A stretch of DNA of 64,000 bases from Alphaproteobacteria bacterium (GTDB lineage Bacteria; Planctomycetota; Phycisphaerae; UBA1845): positions 310,001-374,000 of the forward strand of contig JANQQE010000030.1 of assembly GCA_028285105.1 (NCBI GenBank), in the 5' to 3' direction. Each line of letters starts with the position of its first letter. The first letter of the stretch is position 1. Made by a program: the position numbers and the translations under genes. Positions 7,467 to 15,899 of the stretch are shown here, piece after piece. The notes under the pieces are model-generated. The model ran no database searches, was not told the origin of the DNA, and saw only the letters and a list, made by a program, of their open reading frames with translations.

Positions 7467-8969
7467 ATGTGCGGAAAAACAATGTACTTGAGCTTGCTTG
7501 CGGTATCGCTCGTAGCCCTACCAGCACTGGCTGACGAACTGATCCTTAAAGACGGTCAAGTGATCGAAGGTGAAGCCGATAGAGAAAAAGATATCTGGAC
7601 CATCGTTACAAAGGATGGCGAAACGAAGACCTTCAATAAATCGGAGGTTAAACGACACATATACGAGTCGCGCGTCACTCCGTTGGAGGCGGCGTCCATG
7701 ATGAAACAATTCGTCGAGCTGGTTGAACCGGTACTCTTTGCACCTGAACCTCAGCAGTACATTTGGTCTCGTGCCATCACGGAACGCAGCGGCGGATACA
7801 GCTACCGATCAAGAAACAGCGCCGTGTTTCGTCGCGATCGAGCGCGAGTCAGGACCGGACAATTCCAGTTCGATTACACACAAGGCGGAAGGGACTCAAA
7901 CGCGCGAACCGATGGTGCATCGCGAGAAACGACGGAATCGGCAGAATTGCGCGACAAGGGAATTGACGCCGTTTTTGTCGATGAATGGGCTCGATACATT
8001 GCATACTTTGAACGTCTTGATGAAGATTTGCTGTACGAAGAACTTACCTCACGTCGAAAATATTCCGGGTCACTCGCCGAATTCGCAATGTGGCCTCCGA
8101 AGGGCTACGAGCAACAATCCGAAGCGCTCAAGAAAGCGCTCGACGAAATCAAAGAGTCGATCCAGTTGGCCAAGACAACACAACAACTGGTGCAGGTCAT
8201 TCCGATCAAACAGCGCAAGCTACAGGAAGCTGTCACCAAGGCCCAATCGCGAGTTGCTCGCGCCCAATCGAAGGTAGACATCGCCGCCCCAAACCAGCGA
8301 AAGCACAGGCTGAATAGCCTCGCGAAAGCGGAAGGGGCATTGCGCAGAGCACTCGGAAATCTGCAAAACGATATCCCCAAAGCCACGCGCAATGCTGAAA
8401 GAAGAATCAACAACTTTGCCCGTCGCCGCGAAGTGGCTATCGGTTCCGTCGTTCGCGCCGCCGAGGAGCTTGGCGCAGTCTACACTGAAGAATCGGGAGG
8501 AGATTTAGACCTTCCGCCAACCGAGTCCCTTACGCTTGCGGATGCAATTGAAAAAGCGATGCAGCAAGTTGAAAGCCATCGCGCAAACAGCAAAGACCTC
8601 ACGCCATTGGGACTCGATACGCTTCGTTCGAAGACCCGCGGCAATATTCGAGAAATATTCACCGGCCGAACATTTGTCATGCGCGTCTTCGTCAAGACCA
8701 ATGGCCGATCGCCCGAAGGGGGATACCATCTGGTGGCTGAGGATCGCGCGGACGGTCAGGGCAATTCTCGCATCAAGACGACCCTGCAATTTGGCGACAG
8801 TTTTCTGAGCGATTTGGCCATGTGCAAGACGGATACCGGCGTCACGATTGAAGCCAGCGTCCAAGATGTAACGCTCGAACGTTCACTCGCAGATCTGGAA
8901 TCCTCATCGCTCGATCCGGTGTTCGTCGTTGAGGGTACGGTCGTTGCGATTACGACGGGCTGCGGCTAG
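7467..8969 (+). CDS. exported coiled-coil protein of unknown function
   Basis: 500 residues. A signal peptide ends PALA|DE (cleavage after residue 22). The mature N-terminus reads DELILKDGQVIEGEADREKDIWTI and then KTFNKSEV, a short beta domain found at the front of many planctomycete exported proteins. Residues about 215-330 are rich in Lys, Arg, Ala and Gln with heptad-like spacing (coiled coil). The C-terminal 130 residues look like a beta-rich domain with two cysteines. There is no catalytic motif that I recognise. It lies between the two O-antigen-ligase paralogues, all on the plus strand, so an envelope-linked role is possible. Upstream CGGAG at about 7453 supports the ATG used. Confidence 0.65.
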   Translation: MCGKTMYLSLLAVSLVALPALADELILKDGQVIEGEADREKDIWTIVTKDGETKTFNKSEVKRHIYESRVTPLEAASMMKQFVELVEPVLFAPEPQQYIWSRAITERSGGYSYRSRNSAVFRRDRARVRTGQFQFDYTQGGRDSNARTDGASRETTESAELRDKGIDAVFVDEWARYIAYFERLDEDLLYEELTSRRKYSGSLAEFAMWPPKGYEQQSEALKKALDEIKESIQLAKTTQQLVQVIPIKQRKLQEAVTKAQSRVARAQSKVDIAAPNQRKHRLNSLAKAEGALRRALGNLQNDIPKATRNAERRINNFARRREVAIGSVVRAAEELGAVYTEESGGDLDLPPTESLTLADAIEKAMQQVESHRANSKDLTPLGLDTLRSKTRGNIREIFTGRTFVMRVFVKTNGRSPEGGYHLVAEDRADGQGNSRIKTTLQFGDSFLSDLAMCKTDTGVTIEASVQDVTLERSLADLESSSLDPVFVVEGTVVAITTGCG

Positions 8970-9256
8970 TCGCTTACGCCAATTGGCGTCCTATCATCGA
9001 TTCGGATTCCGATCAGCTGTCGAATATTCGCTCGTGACGTGTGCTTCTTTCCGATGGAGCCGGTCGCATGATTTGCGCACGGGTGTTCAATTAAACCAAA
9101 CAGCGGCTTCACGCTTTCATACCTTTCCACTTATCCGTCCGAAAATGCACACGTTCTTGCCAGCGGCAGACCTATTTTCTCCAATCCCAATGCGTTTTTG
9201 CCGAATCAGTTATAGGAACTTCACGAAGCCATCGTGCGCGCTTCGTCTCGGAAAAA

Positions 9257-10684
9257 ATGTTGCTCGGACAAGTCACCACATTTCTTTGGCCGCTGAAGAC
9301 GTGCCTGTTTTTTGTGGCGTTCGTGTGCGCGTGCGGGTTGTCGCTGGTTTTTCCGATCGTCGGCATCGTCAATTACATGCTGGTCTATCAGCTGCACCCC
9401 GGAAAAATGTGGTGGGGACAACCGCTCGACGATCTGGGCATTCGTTATTCGATGACGGCTGCGATGTGTCTGGTCCTTGGCATGCTTCTCAGCGCCGGGC
9501 GCGTTCCGAAGTCAAGAGTGCTGCTCGGTTCGTGGTTGACGCTCGTGCTGTTCTTTACCGGCATTGTTCTCTGGAGCTTTGCACTCAACCCAGGCAGTAC
9601 CGATTACGGCGCAATACTCGCCGACAAGATGGTCAAGATGGCCATCTTTCTGATCTGCCTCGTACGCATGGGCTCGATCCGTGGCAACTTCAAAATACTG
9701 CTTTGGACCTTTGTCGCCGGAACGATCGTCATCGGTTACGACGCATTCGGCGCACCGCAAGATGACTTTGCTGACGGTCGGCTAAATTTCGTTGGCGGAC
9801 CGGACTTCCGCGAGTCTTCCGGATTGGCAGTACACATGGCCGCCATGCTCCCACTCATCGGGGTGGTGTTCATGGTCACCAAGGCGAAACACTGGCGGGC
9901 CATCGCTGGTATCAGCGGCATTTTGGCCGTCAATACCGTGGTATTGTGTCGCACACGATCCGCATTTGTGGGACTTCTGGCTGGCGTAGCGATCGCGCTG
10001 TTGATGGTGCCGCGCGGTTGGCGATTGAAAATTTATTCGTCGATTATCGTCGGCTGCATTGGGGCGATGTCGCTGGCGGATCAGCACTTCTGGGATCGCA
10101 TGACAACAATTCTGCGGCCAGCCGACTACGCCTCCGACGGCGCAATCCAGTCTCGAATCGAATTGTGGACCGTTGCACACGAAATGTTCTTGGATCATCC
10201 ATTCGGTGTCGGCGTGGGTCGCTTCAAAGACTACGCGCACTTATACAACACGGGTGATTACCGTTACGCATTCGACGAACCGGGCCGCGTCGCTCACAAC
10301 AGCTACCTGCTATGCATCACCGAGTTGGGCATTCATGGCTTTGCGGTGTTTGTGCTGATTATCTGCGTCGTCCTTCATCGAATTCGCCGATGTTTCAAAC
10401 TTGCGAAGGACTCCGACGATCCAGCCAGTTCGCGATTGATGGCGTACGGATGCTTTTTGTCGGTGGTGGTCTATCTGGCGTCGGCTGCGTTTACCGACCG
10501 ATTGTACACCGAGTCGTTCTGGTGGGTTTTGGCACTGCCAATCTGCCTCGATCGCGCGTTGGCGTTTGAAGTCGCTCGGCAGGAAGAAACCGATTGGGAA
10601 TTGAATCCAGCGTGGAGCCCGTTGTATGACGATGAGCCGCAATACATCCCAGCCGCAAATTCTCCACGTTGTGCATTCACTTGA
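9257..10684 (+). CDS. O-antigen ligase/Wzy-like membrane protein (no FKBP domain)
   Basis: 475 residues and about ten to twelve membrane helices. It is a clear paralogue of the 5334-7262 product: both contain FADGRLNF(I/V)GGPDFRESSGLAVHMAAMLPL-type blocks, GAIQSRIELWTVAHEMFLDHPFGVGVGRF and HNSYLLCITELGIHG. The loop with the conserved Arg and His-Asn residues is typical of WaaL/Wzy and exosortase A-associated ligases, which join or polymerise lipid-linked glycans on the outer face of the membrane. The C-terminus stops shortly after the last helix. The 3' end overlaps the next glycosyltransferase by 59 bp, indicating an operon. The 287 bp upstream of the start contain the palindrome ACGCCAATTGGCGT (8976-8989) and nothing else recognisable. 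Confidence 0.8.
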   Translation: MLLGQVTTFLWPLKTCLFFVAFVCACGLSLVFPIVGIVNYMLVYQLHPGKMWWGQPLDDLGIRYSMTAAMCLVLGMLLSAGRVPKSRVLLGSWLTLVLFFTGIVLWSFALNPGSTDYGAILADKMVKMAIFLICLVRMGSIRGNFKILLWTFVAGTIVIGYDAFGAPQDDFADGRLNFVGGPDFRESSGLAVHMAAMLPLIGVVFMVTKAKHWRAIAGISGILAVNTVVLCRTRSAFVGLLAGVAIALLMVPRGWRLKIYSSIIVGCIGAMSLADQHFWDRMTTILRPADYASDGAIQSRIELWTVAHEMFLDHPFGVGVGRFKDYAHLYNTGDYRYAFDEPGRVAHNSYLLCITELGIHGFAVFVLIICVVLHRIRRCFKLAKDSDDPASSRLMAYGCFLSVVVYLASAAFTDRLYTESFWWVLALPICLDRALAFEVARQEETDWELNPAWSPLYDDEPQYIPAANSPRCAFT

Positions 10685-11828
10685 ACCAGGCGGTACGGAG
10701 CGAATGCTTTGTCGCTTGGTGGAAACGCTTAAGCACGGCAACGCCCATCACCACATTTGCAGCCTCCGAGATCCGCGACCGTTTGAAGGCACACTGGGCG
10801 ACGGCTTGAACGTATTCTCGCTTTCCGCACGCAATCGCGAACGCTTCCTTTATCGCCGACTCGCCGCCGCAATTCGTGAACGCAACATCGATATTGTCCA
10901 TGCCCGCAACTGGGGTACATGGACGGATGCTGCATTGGCATGTCGTTCAATTCGAAGCGTCCAACTCGCCGTCGGATTCCACGGTTTGCAAAATGGCAGG
11001 GCTTTCACGGCGATTCAGCGCGTTCGAGCCAAATTGCTTGGGCTGACGACGCTGCCCGCGACGGCTGTGTCTTCGGCAGCGCGTGATGTGTTGGTGGATT
11101 CGCTTGGCTTCTGTCGCTCGAACGTCAAAGTAATCCCCAACGGAGTGGACACTGACCGATTCATTGTCAAAATCGACCAATCAAGGCATTCCGCGCGCAG
11201 CAAACTCGACATCTCCACCGGGGAATTCGTCGTCGGCTCCGTCGCCAACTTCTTTGAACGTGTTAAAGGGCTCGACATCTTGATCGATGCATTCAACCAA
11301 CTCGTTGCCCACCGTCCCGAGGCACGATTGATACTAGTCGGATATGGTCCGCTGGAAGGAGAATTACGGTCGCAAATCAATCGGCTCGATCTCGATGATC
11401 GCGTGTCGTTCGCCGGCCGGGTCGATAGCGTCGAAAGCGTGTTGCCTGCCTTTGACGTCTTCGTCTGTCCAAGTCGATCAGAAGGGATGAGTAACGCCGT
11501 CCTGGAGGCGATGGCCACAGGCTTGCCTTGCGTGGTGACCGACGTGTCCGATCATCGCAGCATGTTTGCGCCAATCGATGCCGATTTGGTTGTCCCACCC
11601 GACAATGCAGAACAGTTGGCGGAAGCAATGCATCGACTCATCGACAAAGAAAAAACGCGTATCGAAGTCGGAAAAGCAAGTCGCAAGTTGGTCGAAAAAC
11701 GCTTTACTTTCAACGCTTGCGCAAATGCATACCGAGACACTTACGCCAAACTTTGCCGCGTTGGCTTCAATCGATCTCAAGGATGGGCTGACGGTTCTTC
11801 GATGACTGAGTTCGCTGGAGCGCGTTAG
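10626..11828 (+). CDS. GT4-family glycosyltransferase, PEP-CTERM/EpsH-type
   Basis: 400 residues with a GT-B fold. The N-terminal acceptor half opens LHVVHSLEPGGTERML, the signature glycine loop of the sugar transferases found in exosortase-type EPS loci. The C-terminal donor half contains VGSVANFFERVKGLD, VGYGPLEGELR and FVCPSRSEGMSNAVLEAMATGLPCV, with the E-x7-E motif that contacts the nucleotide-sugar. It probably adds a hexose to the growing repeat unit on the cytoplasmic side. The ATG at 10626 has GGAG eight bases upstream and overlaps the ligase gene; ATG at 10632 is an alternative. Its 3' end overlaps the convergent methyltransferase gene by 62 bp. Confidence 0.85.
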   Translation: MTMSRNTSQPQILHVVHSLEPGGTERMLCRLVETLKHGNAHHHICSLRDPRPFEGTLGDGLNVFSLSARNRERFLYRRLAAAIRERNIDIVHARNWGTWTDAALACRSIRSVQLAVGFHGLQNGRAFTAIQRVRAKLLGLTTLPATAVSSAARDVLVDSLGFCRSNVKVIPNGVDTDRFIVKIDQSRHSARSKLDISTGEFVVGSVANFFERVKGLDILIDAFNQLVAHRPEARLILVGYGPLEGELRSQINRLDLDDRVSFAGRVDSVESVLPAFDVFVCPSRSEGMSNAVLEAMATGLPCVVTDVSDHRSMFAPIDADLVVPPDNAEQLAEAMHRLIDKEKTRIEVGKASRKLVEKRFTFNACANAYRDTYAKLCRVGFNRSQGWADGSSMTEFAGAR

Positions 11829-12624
11829 TGACTGCGTGCGGTTGAACCACCACAAAATCAAACGCCAAGTGTCGCACGACATCCTGCATGCGCCGCCCCA
11901 TCGGCCAACGTGCGATCCGCTTCATAAAATCGCTGCGGGCGTATTTTTGCGGGCTAATATTTAAGCCATGTTTCCGGGCGTGCCGGCCAATCGTCGATGC
12001 CGAGTAAAACGTGTGATTTGAAACGGGGAATCGGTAACGCCTTCGAAAAATATTCTCCGCCACCATCTTGCGCAAACGGACCGGCAGCAGCGAAATCAAT
12101 GGAAGCTTATAGAGTGCGTCACGCCGAACCATCCGCAACGCCGTCCCGGTATACACGACGGCGATTCCGTTCGGCGCGAGTACGCGGGCCATCTCTGCGA
12201 AGAATAGATCGAGGTCCTCGACAATCTCAAGCACACCGAGCGAAATAACAACATCGAAACTTTGCGACCGAACCGGCCAGCGCTTCAACGCATTGAACCG
12301 CGCAAACCGCAGACTCGCTTCCTCACGCTCGCCAGTGGCCTCGCCCCCCCCCATGGACGCTGCAAGTTCATCGTAGTCGTGGTCGAACATGTCGGCTCCG
12401 ACGCAGCGCCCCCCGCGTGCATACATCGCACAAATGTCGCCGCCATGAGCCGCCCCGACATCCAACACCCGCAATCCTCGAAGGCTGCCTACACGCGATT
12501 CGATTTCTTTCGCCAATCGGAGCCCGCGCTCAAATCGACCGATACGCCACTTCCGCGCTTTTTCGTGCGGGGCATTTCGTTCGATGACGTTGCGATAGCG
12601 CTCTCGAATTTGTTGTGTCATCAT
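11767..12624 (-). CDS. class I SAM-dependent methyltransferase
   Basis: About 285 residues from the ATG at 12624. Motif I is LRVLDVGAAHGGD, followed by GADMFDHD, then FDVVISLGVLEIVEDLDLFFAEMARVLAPNGIAVVYTG. This is the Methyltransf_11/23 arrangement common in polysaccharide loci, where it methylates sugars. A longer frame extends to 12696, but ATG at 12624 forms an ATGA overlap with the stop of the acyltransferase gene upstream, the usual sign of translational coupling. The C-terminus overlaps the convergent glycosyltransferase, so the last codons are shared DNA read on both strands. The methyl acceptor is unknown. Confidence 0.8.
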   Translation of the reverse strand: MMTQQIRERYRNVIERNAPHEKARKWRIGRFERGLRLAKEIESRVGSLRGLRVLDVGAAHGGDICAMYARGGRCVGADMFDHDYDELAASMGGGEATGEREEASLRFARFNALKRWPVRSQSFDVVISLGVLEIVEDLDLFFAEMARVLAPNGIAVVYTGTALRMVRRDALYKLPLISLLPVRLRKMVAENIFRRRYRFPVSNHTFYSASTIGRHARKHGLNISPQKYARSDFMKRIARWPMGRRMQDVVRHLAFDFVVVQPHAVTNALQRTQSSKNRQPILEID

Positions 12625-13793
12625 TCGTTCGCGTCTCCATTGCTTAAAGTCGCAGCACGGGCGCGTTTCGTCATTGCTTGTTTGAGACGCGACCATCGTT
12701 CGTCGCCGAGTAGCTTTTTACCGATTCGTTTCATGCCTTGGGCCATCTGCTCCTTGGCGATCGCAGTGGTGGCCGGACGTCGCATACCGATCATCACCGT
12801 CGCCTGCGTCGCGTGCGATTTGGCCAGGCGCGATTTGTACGGTTCGTCGCCACGCAGAAAATCGAATCGATGCATCGACTCTGCAATCGCTTGTTCGATG
12901 GCGGATGTCATCAGCATCATGCCGGCATTGAGAACGTTCGATTCCGGATCGCGACCGATCTGATAAAAACTCGTCACACCACCGAAATGAAACGCAATGA
13001 GCACGCCTACCACGCGACCGTCATTGACCAACTCATATGTACGCAGCCACTTATGGCGGGCAGCGTCTTTGCAAAAACGCTCCAGGAACGATCGCATCTG
13101 CGGCAGCGCAAACTTGCTCGCTGTCCCATTTGCGTTCCACCGTTTGGCATGTAGGCGGCAGAACTCGTCGATGGTCACTTCGAGGTTGCGTTGCCCATCG
13201 CCGAATCGAATCTCCGCGCTCGATGTGTCAAGTTTACGACGACTACGCCTGACAGCCGACCGCCTCTTGTGCGATAGCGTCCTCAGATACCCGTCAAACG
13301 TCGAAGGCAGATCGATGTATGGCAGCGTCTGGATTTCGCGGTCGACAGTACGCAACTGTTCTTGACGTGCCCACGCATGAAGTTCACGATGCAATTTCGT
13401 ATCGCAACCGACGCCTTCGAGGAGAAAACCATCGTACATGTCATTGTGTTGTACAAGGTAGTCGAAGAACGCATCGCAGACCTCGCCACGTACAGATGGA
13501 TCGCAGAGTAAACCCAGATGGTCCCCTTTGACGTGATCGCTTCCGAGAAACTTGACCCAACGCACACCGTCCGATTTGCAAACACAAAGCGGAAACAACC
13601 CAACCGTTCGGTCACCACTCGTCGCGACCAACACAATCGGTTTGGCGTCGCGCCCCACTGTTTCTATCCAGGCTGCGCACCATTCGTACGTTGAGAAAAC
13701 CGAAGGAGAAGTATCGAGTTGTACCGCATCTGTCCACGCTTGGATCAGTCGCGGGTTAGCAAGGTCCTCGTAGGCGGTGACGTTCAAATCCAC
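12621..13793 (-). CDS. FemAB/CelD-like GNAT acyltransferase of a polysaccharide locus
   Basis: 390 residues of the Acetyltransf_6 (BcsL/CelD/FemAB-like) type. The N-terminal half resembles the CelD domain (VFSTYEWCAAWIETVG...LFPLCV). The C-terminal GNAT half contains YLRTLSHKRRSAVRRSRRKL and the closing motif FDFLRGDEPYKSRLA, which is characteristic of this family. Related proteins in exosortase A loci are annotated as FemAB-like. They transfer acyl or aminoacyl groups onto glycans or precursors. GTG start at 13793 with a strong GGAGG eight bases upstream, overlapping the deacetylase gene by 10 bp. It belongs to the minus-strand operon 15472 to 11767. Confidence 0.8.
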   Translation of the reverse strand: MDLNVTAYEDLANPRLIQAWTDAVQLDTSPSVFSTYEWCAAWIETVGRDAKPIVLVATSGDRTVGLFPLCVCKSDGVRWVKFLGSDHVKGDHLGLLCDPSVRGEVCDAFFDYLVQHNDMYDGFLLEGVGCDTKLHRELHAWARQEQLRTVDREIQTLPYIDLPSTFDGYLRTLSHKRRSAVRRSRRKLDTSSAEIRFGDGQRNLEVTIDEFCRLHAKRWNANGTASKFALPQMRSFLERFCKDAARHKWLRTYELVNDGRVVGVLIAFHFGGVTSFYQIGRDPESNVLNAGMMLMTSAIEQAIAESMHRFDFLRGDEPYKSRLAKSHATQATVMIGMRRPATTAIAKEQMAQGMKRIGKKLLGDERWSRLKQAMTKRARAATLSNGDANE

Positions 13794-14854
13794 CCGTGTT
13801 GCCTCCGGCGACGTTTGTCCAGTATTCCGCTGAGTTCAAGCATGAAGCGCATGCGGGTGTGCCCGATGCCAATTGAAACGCGCGGTAGGGCGAACGTTGG
13901 CGATGAATTCGTGCAGAATCCGGCTTGTGTGGTGACGGCGTATTTGAAGCCCGACGCACCAAGCACGTCGGCATCGTCGGAATCAAAATCGGTGGGACCA
14001 CCATTCGGATATGCGAAACCAACCGGCTCGATTTGCAAATGTTCGCGAATATCTTCAAAGCACTTTGTCACCTGACGGATGCGGGTGTTCTTCGTTTGTT
14101 TCGAAAGGATCGCGTGGTCTACGGTATGTCCACCGATCTCGTGTCCCTCGTCGACAAGGGTTCGCAACTGTAGCCATGACAAAGGCTTAAGAGCATGGAC
14201 GGCCTCCTGCGGCGCGTTGGTCAGCACCTGACCATCAACCCGAGAGAGAATCCTTTGAAGCGTTTCAATGCTTAGTGACTTGTGTACATTCGGTTGCTCG
14301 CACATTTCGTCAAGCGCGGGCGATGATGCATTCTCTCGCATTTTTGGATACGCCCGAAGCAAGCCCACGATCTCAGCCGCCGGGATGCGTCTTGCAGTCA
14401 CCAACCCCGTCGAAACATAAAACGTCGCCGGTATCCCCAATTCATTCAGAACCGGTCTTGCATAAGCGAACGTACATGCCGGCACGTCGTCAAACGTGAT
14501 CGCGATGGTCGGCTTCGATTTTCGATTGCCGGTTCCCTTTTTGCCAAAGACATCGTTCAACCGAACGGTCTTCGCAAATGACTGAACGAGCTGCATCTGC
14601 TCGCGAAACTGACTTTGCGTGACGAAGTAGTCCGGAACCCAGGACGCCCCTTCCAGTTCGTCTGCAACCACGCCATGATAACATAGGATGCGTAAAGACT
14701 GCCGCGATCGAAACAAACCACGCAGGAATCCGCGACTCGGGGAAAGGCGCTGCGAGAGGCTTGGTTGAACACTCGCGATGGATTCAATCGAAGGACCCGA
14801 CTGAATTGGAGATGATTCTACGGCCATCCATGGCGCTCCAAAAAGTTTAGACAT
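13784..14854 (-). CDS. polysaccharide deacetylase family protein (NodB homology domain)
   Basis: About 356 residues. It has the NodB fold landmarks RILCYHGVV, AITFDDVPACT (metal-binding Asp-Asp; the usual final Gly of TFDDG is Val here), IPATFYVSTGLV, GHEIGGHTVDHAIL (HxxxH metal ligands) and FAYPNGG. These enzymes remove N-acetyl groups from glycan hexosamines. The layout matches the deacetylases of exosortase A EPS loci. There is no signal peptide. The start is the ATG at 14854; an in-frame GTG at 14875 is also possible. The gene lies 9-30 bp from the upstream methyltransferase and overlaps the acyltransferase, so it is mid-operon. Confidence 0.8.
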   Translation of the reverse strand: MSKLFGAPWMAVESSPIQSGPSIESIASVQPSLSQRLSPSRGFLRGLFRSRQSLRILCYHGVVADELEGASWVPDYFVTQSQFREQMQLVQSFAKTVRLNDVFGKKGTGNRKSKPTIAITFDDVPACTFAYARPVLNELGIPATFYVSTGLVTARRIPAAEIVGLLRAYPKMRENASSPALDEMCEQPNVHKSLSIETLQRILSRVDGQVLTNAPQEAVHALKPLSWLQLRTLVDEGHEIGGHTVDHAILSKQTKNTRIRQVTKCFEDIREHLQIEPVGFAYPNGGPTDFDSDDADVLGASGFKYAVTTQAGFCTNSSPTFALPRVSIGIGHTRMRFMLELSGILDKRRRRQHGWI

Positions 14855-14884
14855 GTATTCACGCCGATTACGCACACGAATTGG

Positions 14885-15472
14885 CTAGCCACGTTTGCGC
14901 GCGCAACTGATGGACAATCCGTTGTACCAATCCACGCTGCAATCCGGATCGAACTGCTCAAAGTGTTTTCGATAATCGGTCAGAGTATTCTGCCAAATGT
15001 TGTCTTCTGGCTTTCGTCCGGAGCAGTCCGTCGCAATGATCAAGATGAACCGGCCGCCAGGTTTGACGTAACGCATCAGGTTGCGCGTCAATCCCATCGC
15101 GGTCTCGCCTGCAAGGTCGTAGTGATACAGACTGCAACCGCGTGTGATGATGATATCGAAACTCGATTCGTCGAAAGGCAGATCCGTGGTCGCGTCGGCA
15201 TGGACATACGTGCGATTCGGATATTTGTTGCGGGCGTACTCGATGCCCGATGCGTTGATGTCCAAACCCACACAGTCAAATCCCATGCGACAAAACAGAT
15301 TCGTATGGAACCCGATGCCGCACGCGACTTCGAGCATCCGCAACCCACGGGGTAGTTTGAACCTTTTCACCAGGTTTTTGCGATGCCACAACCACTCGCG
15401 AACGGTGCTGTACCGCCATCCGCCGGACACATAGAATTCATCATAAATCGTTGGTGCATAAGCAGTTGCCAT
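14885..15472 (-). CDS. class I SAM-dependent methyltransferase
   Basis: 195 residues from ATG 15472, which has CAGGGA about nine bases upstream. A longer frame starts at 15535 with a weaker site. Motif I is LRMLEVACGIGFHTN, then CVGLDINASGIEYA, then FDIIITRGCSLYHYD and YVKPGGRFILIIATD. It is the first gene of a four-gene minus-strand set (methyltransferase, deacetylase, acyltransferase, methyltransferase) divergent from the chain-length gene at 15900. That set looks like a glycan-tailoring module. Substrate unknown. Confidence 0.8.
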   Translation of the reverse strand: MATAYAPTIYDEFYVSGGWRYSTVREWLWHRKNLVKRFKLPRGLRMLEVACGIGFHTNLFCRMGFDCVGLDINASGIEYARNKYPNRTYVHADATTDLPFDESSFDIIITRGCSLYHYDLAGETAMGLTRNLMRYVKPGGRFILIIATDCSGRKPEDNIWQNTLTDYRKHFEQFDPDCSVDWYNGLSISCARKRG

Positions 15473-15561
15473 TATCGATATTCCCTGATCGTCGATTCGG
15501 ACATGGACCGATTTCGGGCCATTTTCGGCTGTCATTGAACCCGTTAAGCCAGAAAAAGGGC

Positions 15562-15611
15562 GCGGGCCTCATATGATTATCGGCGGTTTGGTGGGCCAAT
15601 TTGAGGCCCGC
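15562..15611. repeat. inverted repeat in the divergent promoter region (15473-15899)
   Basis: GCGGGCCTCA (15562-15571) and TGAGGCCCGC (15602-15611) are perfect 10-bp inverted arms separated by 30 bases. The spacer also contains GGGCC, which can pair with GGCCC in the right arm, so two alternative hairpins are possible. The element lies between divergent genes, where a terminator is not expected. An operator or leader structure for the chain-length gene is possible. The rest of the 427-bp gap has no gene. Confidence 0.5.
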
Positions 15612-15899
15612 ACGCTCCTTCCGTTCGAATCCTGCCCTCGCATTTGGATCGATACGCTCAACTGATGATCGGTCCCTCGCGGGCACGGCGAATTCGCTTT
15701 CCATCGCATGGAACGGTACAGGTCCTATCGGTCGAATCCGATAAACACATGGATAGAGTGCGCTGCGTCCACACGTTTTCGGTCGCCAACGCAATTCGTC
15801 GATCCATCTATCGGATTCGACGTCGTCTCACGGTTACGAATGCAACGCATGCCCGCGCTCGATCGAAGAACGCGGCTGCTCTTGCGAAATGGAGTCACC

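Noticed and set aside
15623-15642. Sequence like the 3' end of a tRNA gene (GTTCGAATCCTGCCCTCGCA)
   Set aside because: The matching 5' half of the T-stem and the rest of a cloverleaf are absent. It could be an old attachment-site remnant, but nothing supports that.
15708-15899. N-terminal extension of the chain-length protein
   Set aside because: The extra 64 residues are Arg/Ser/Thr-rich without structure, while ATG 15900 has a good ribosome binding site and starts a normal family N-terminus.
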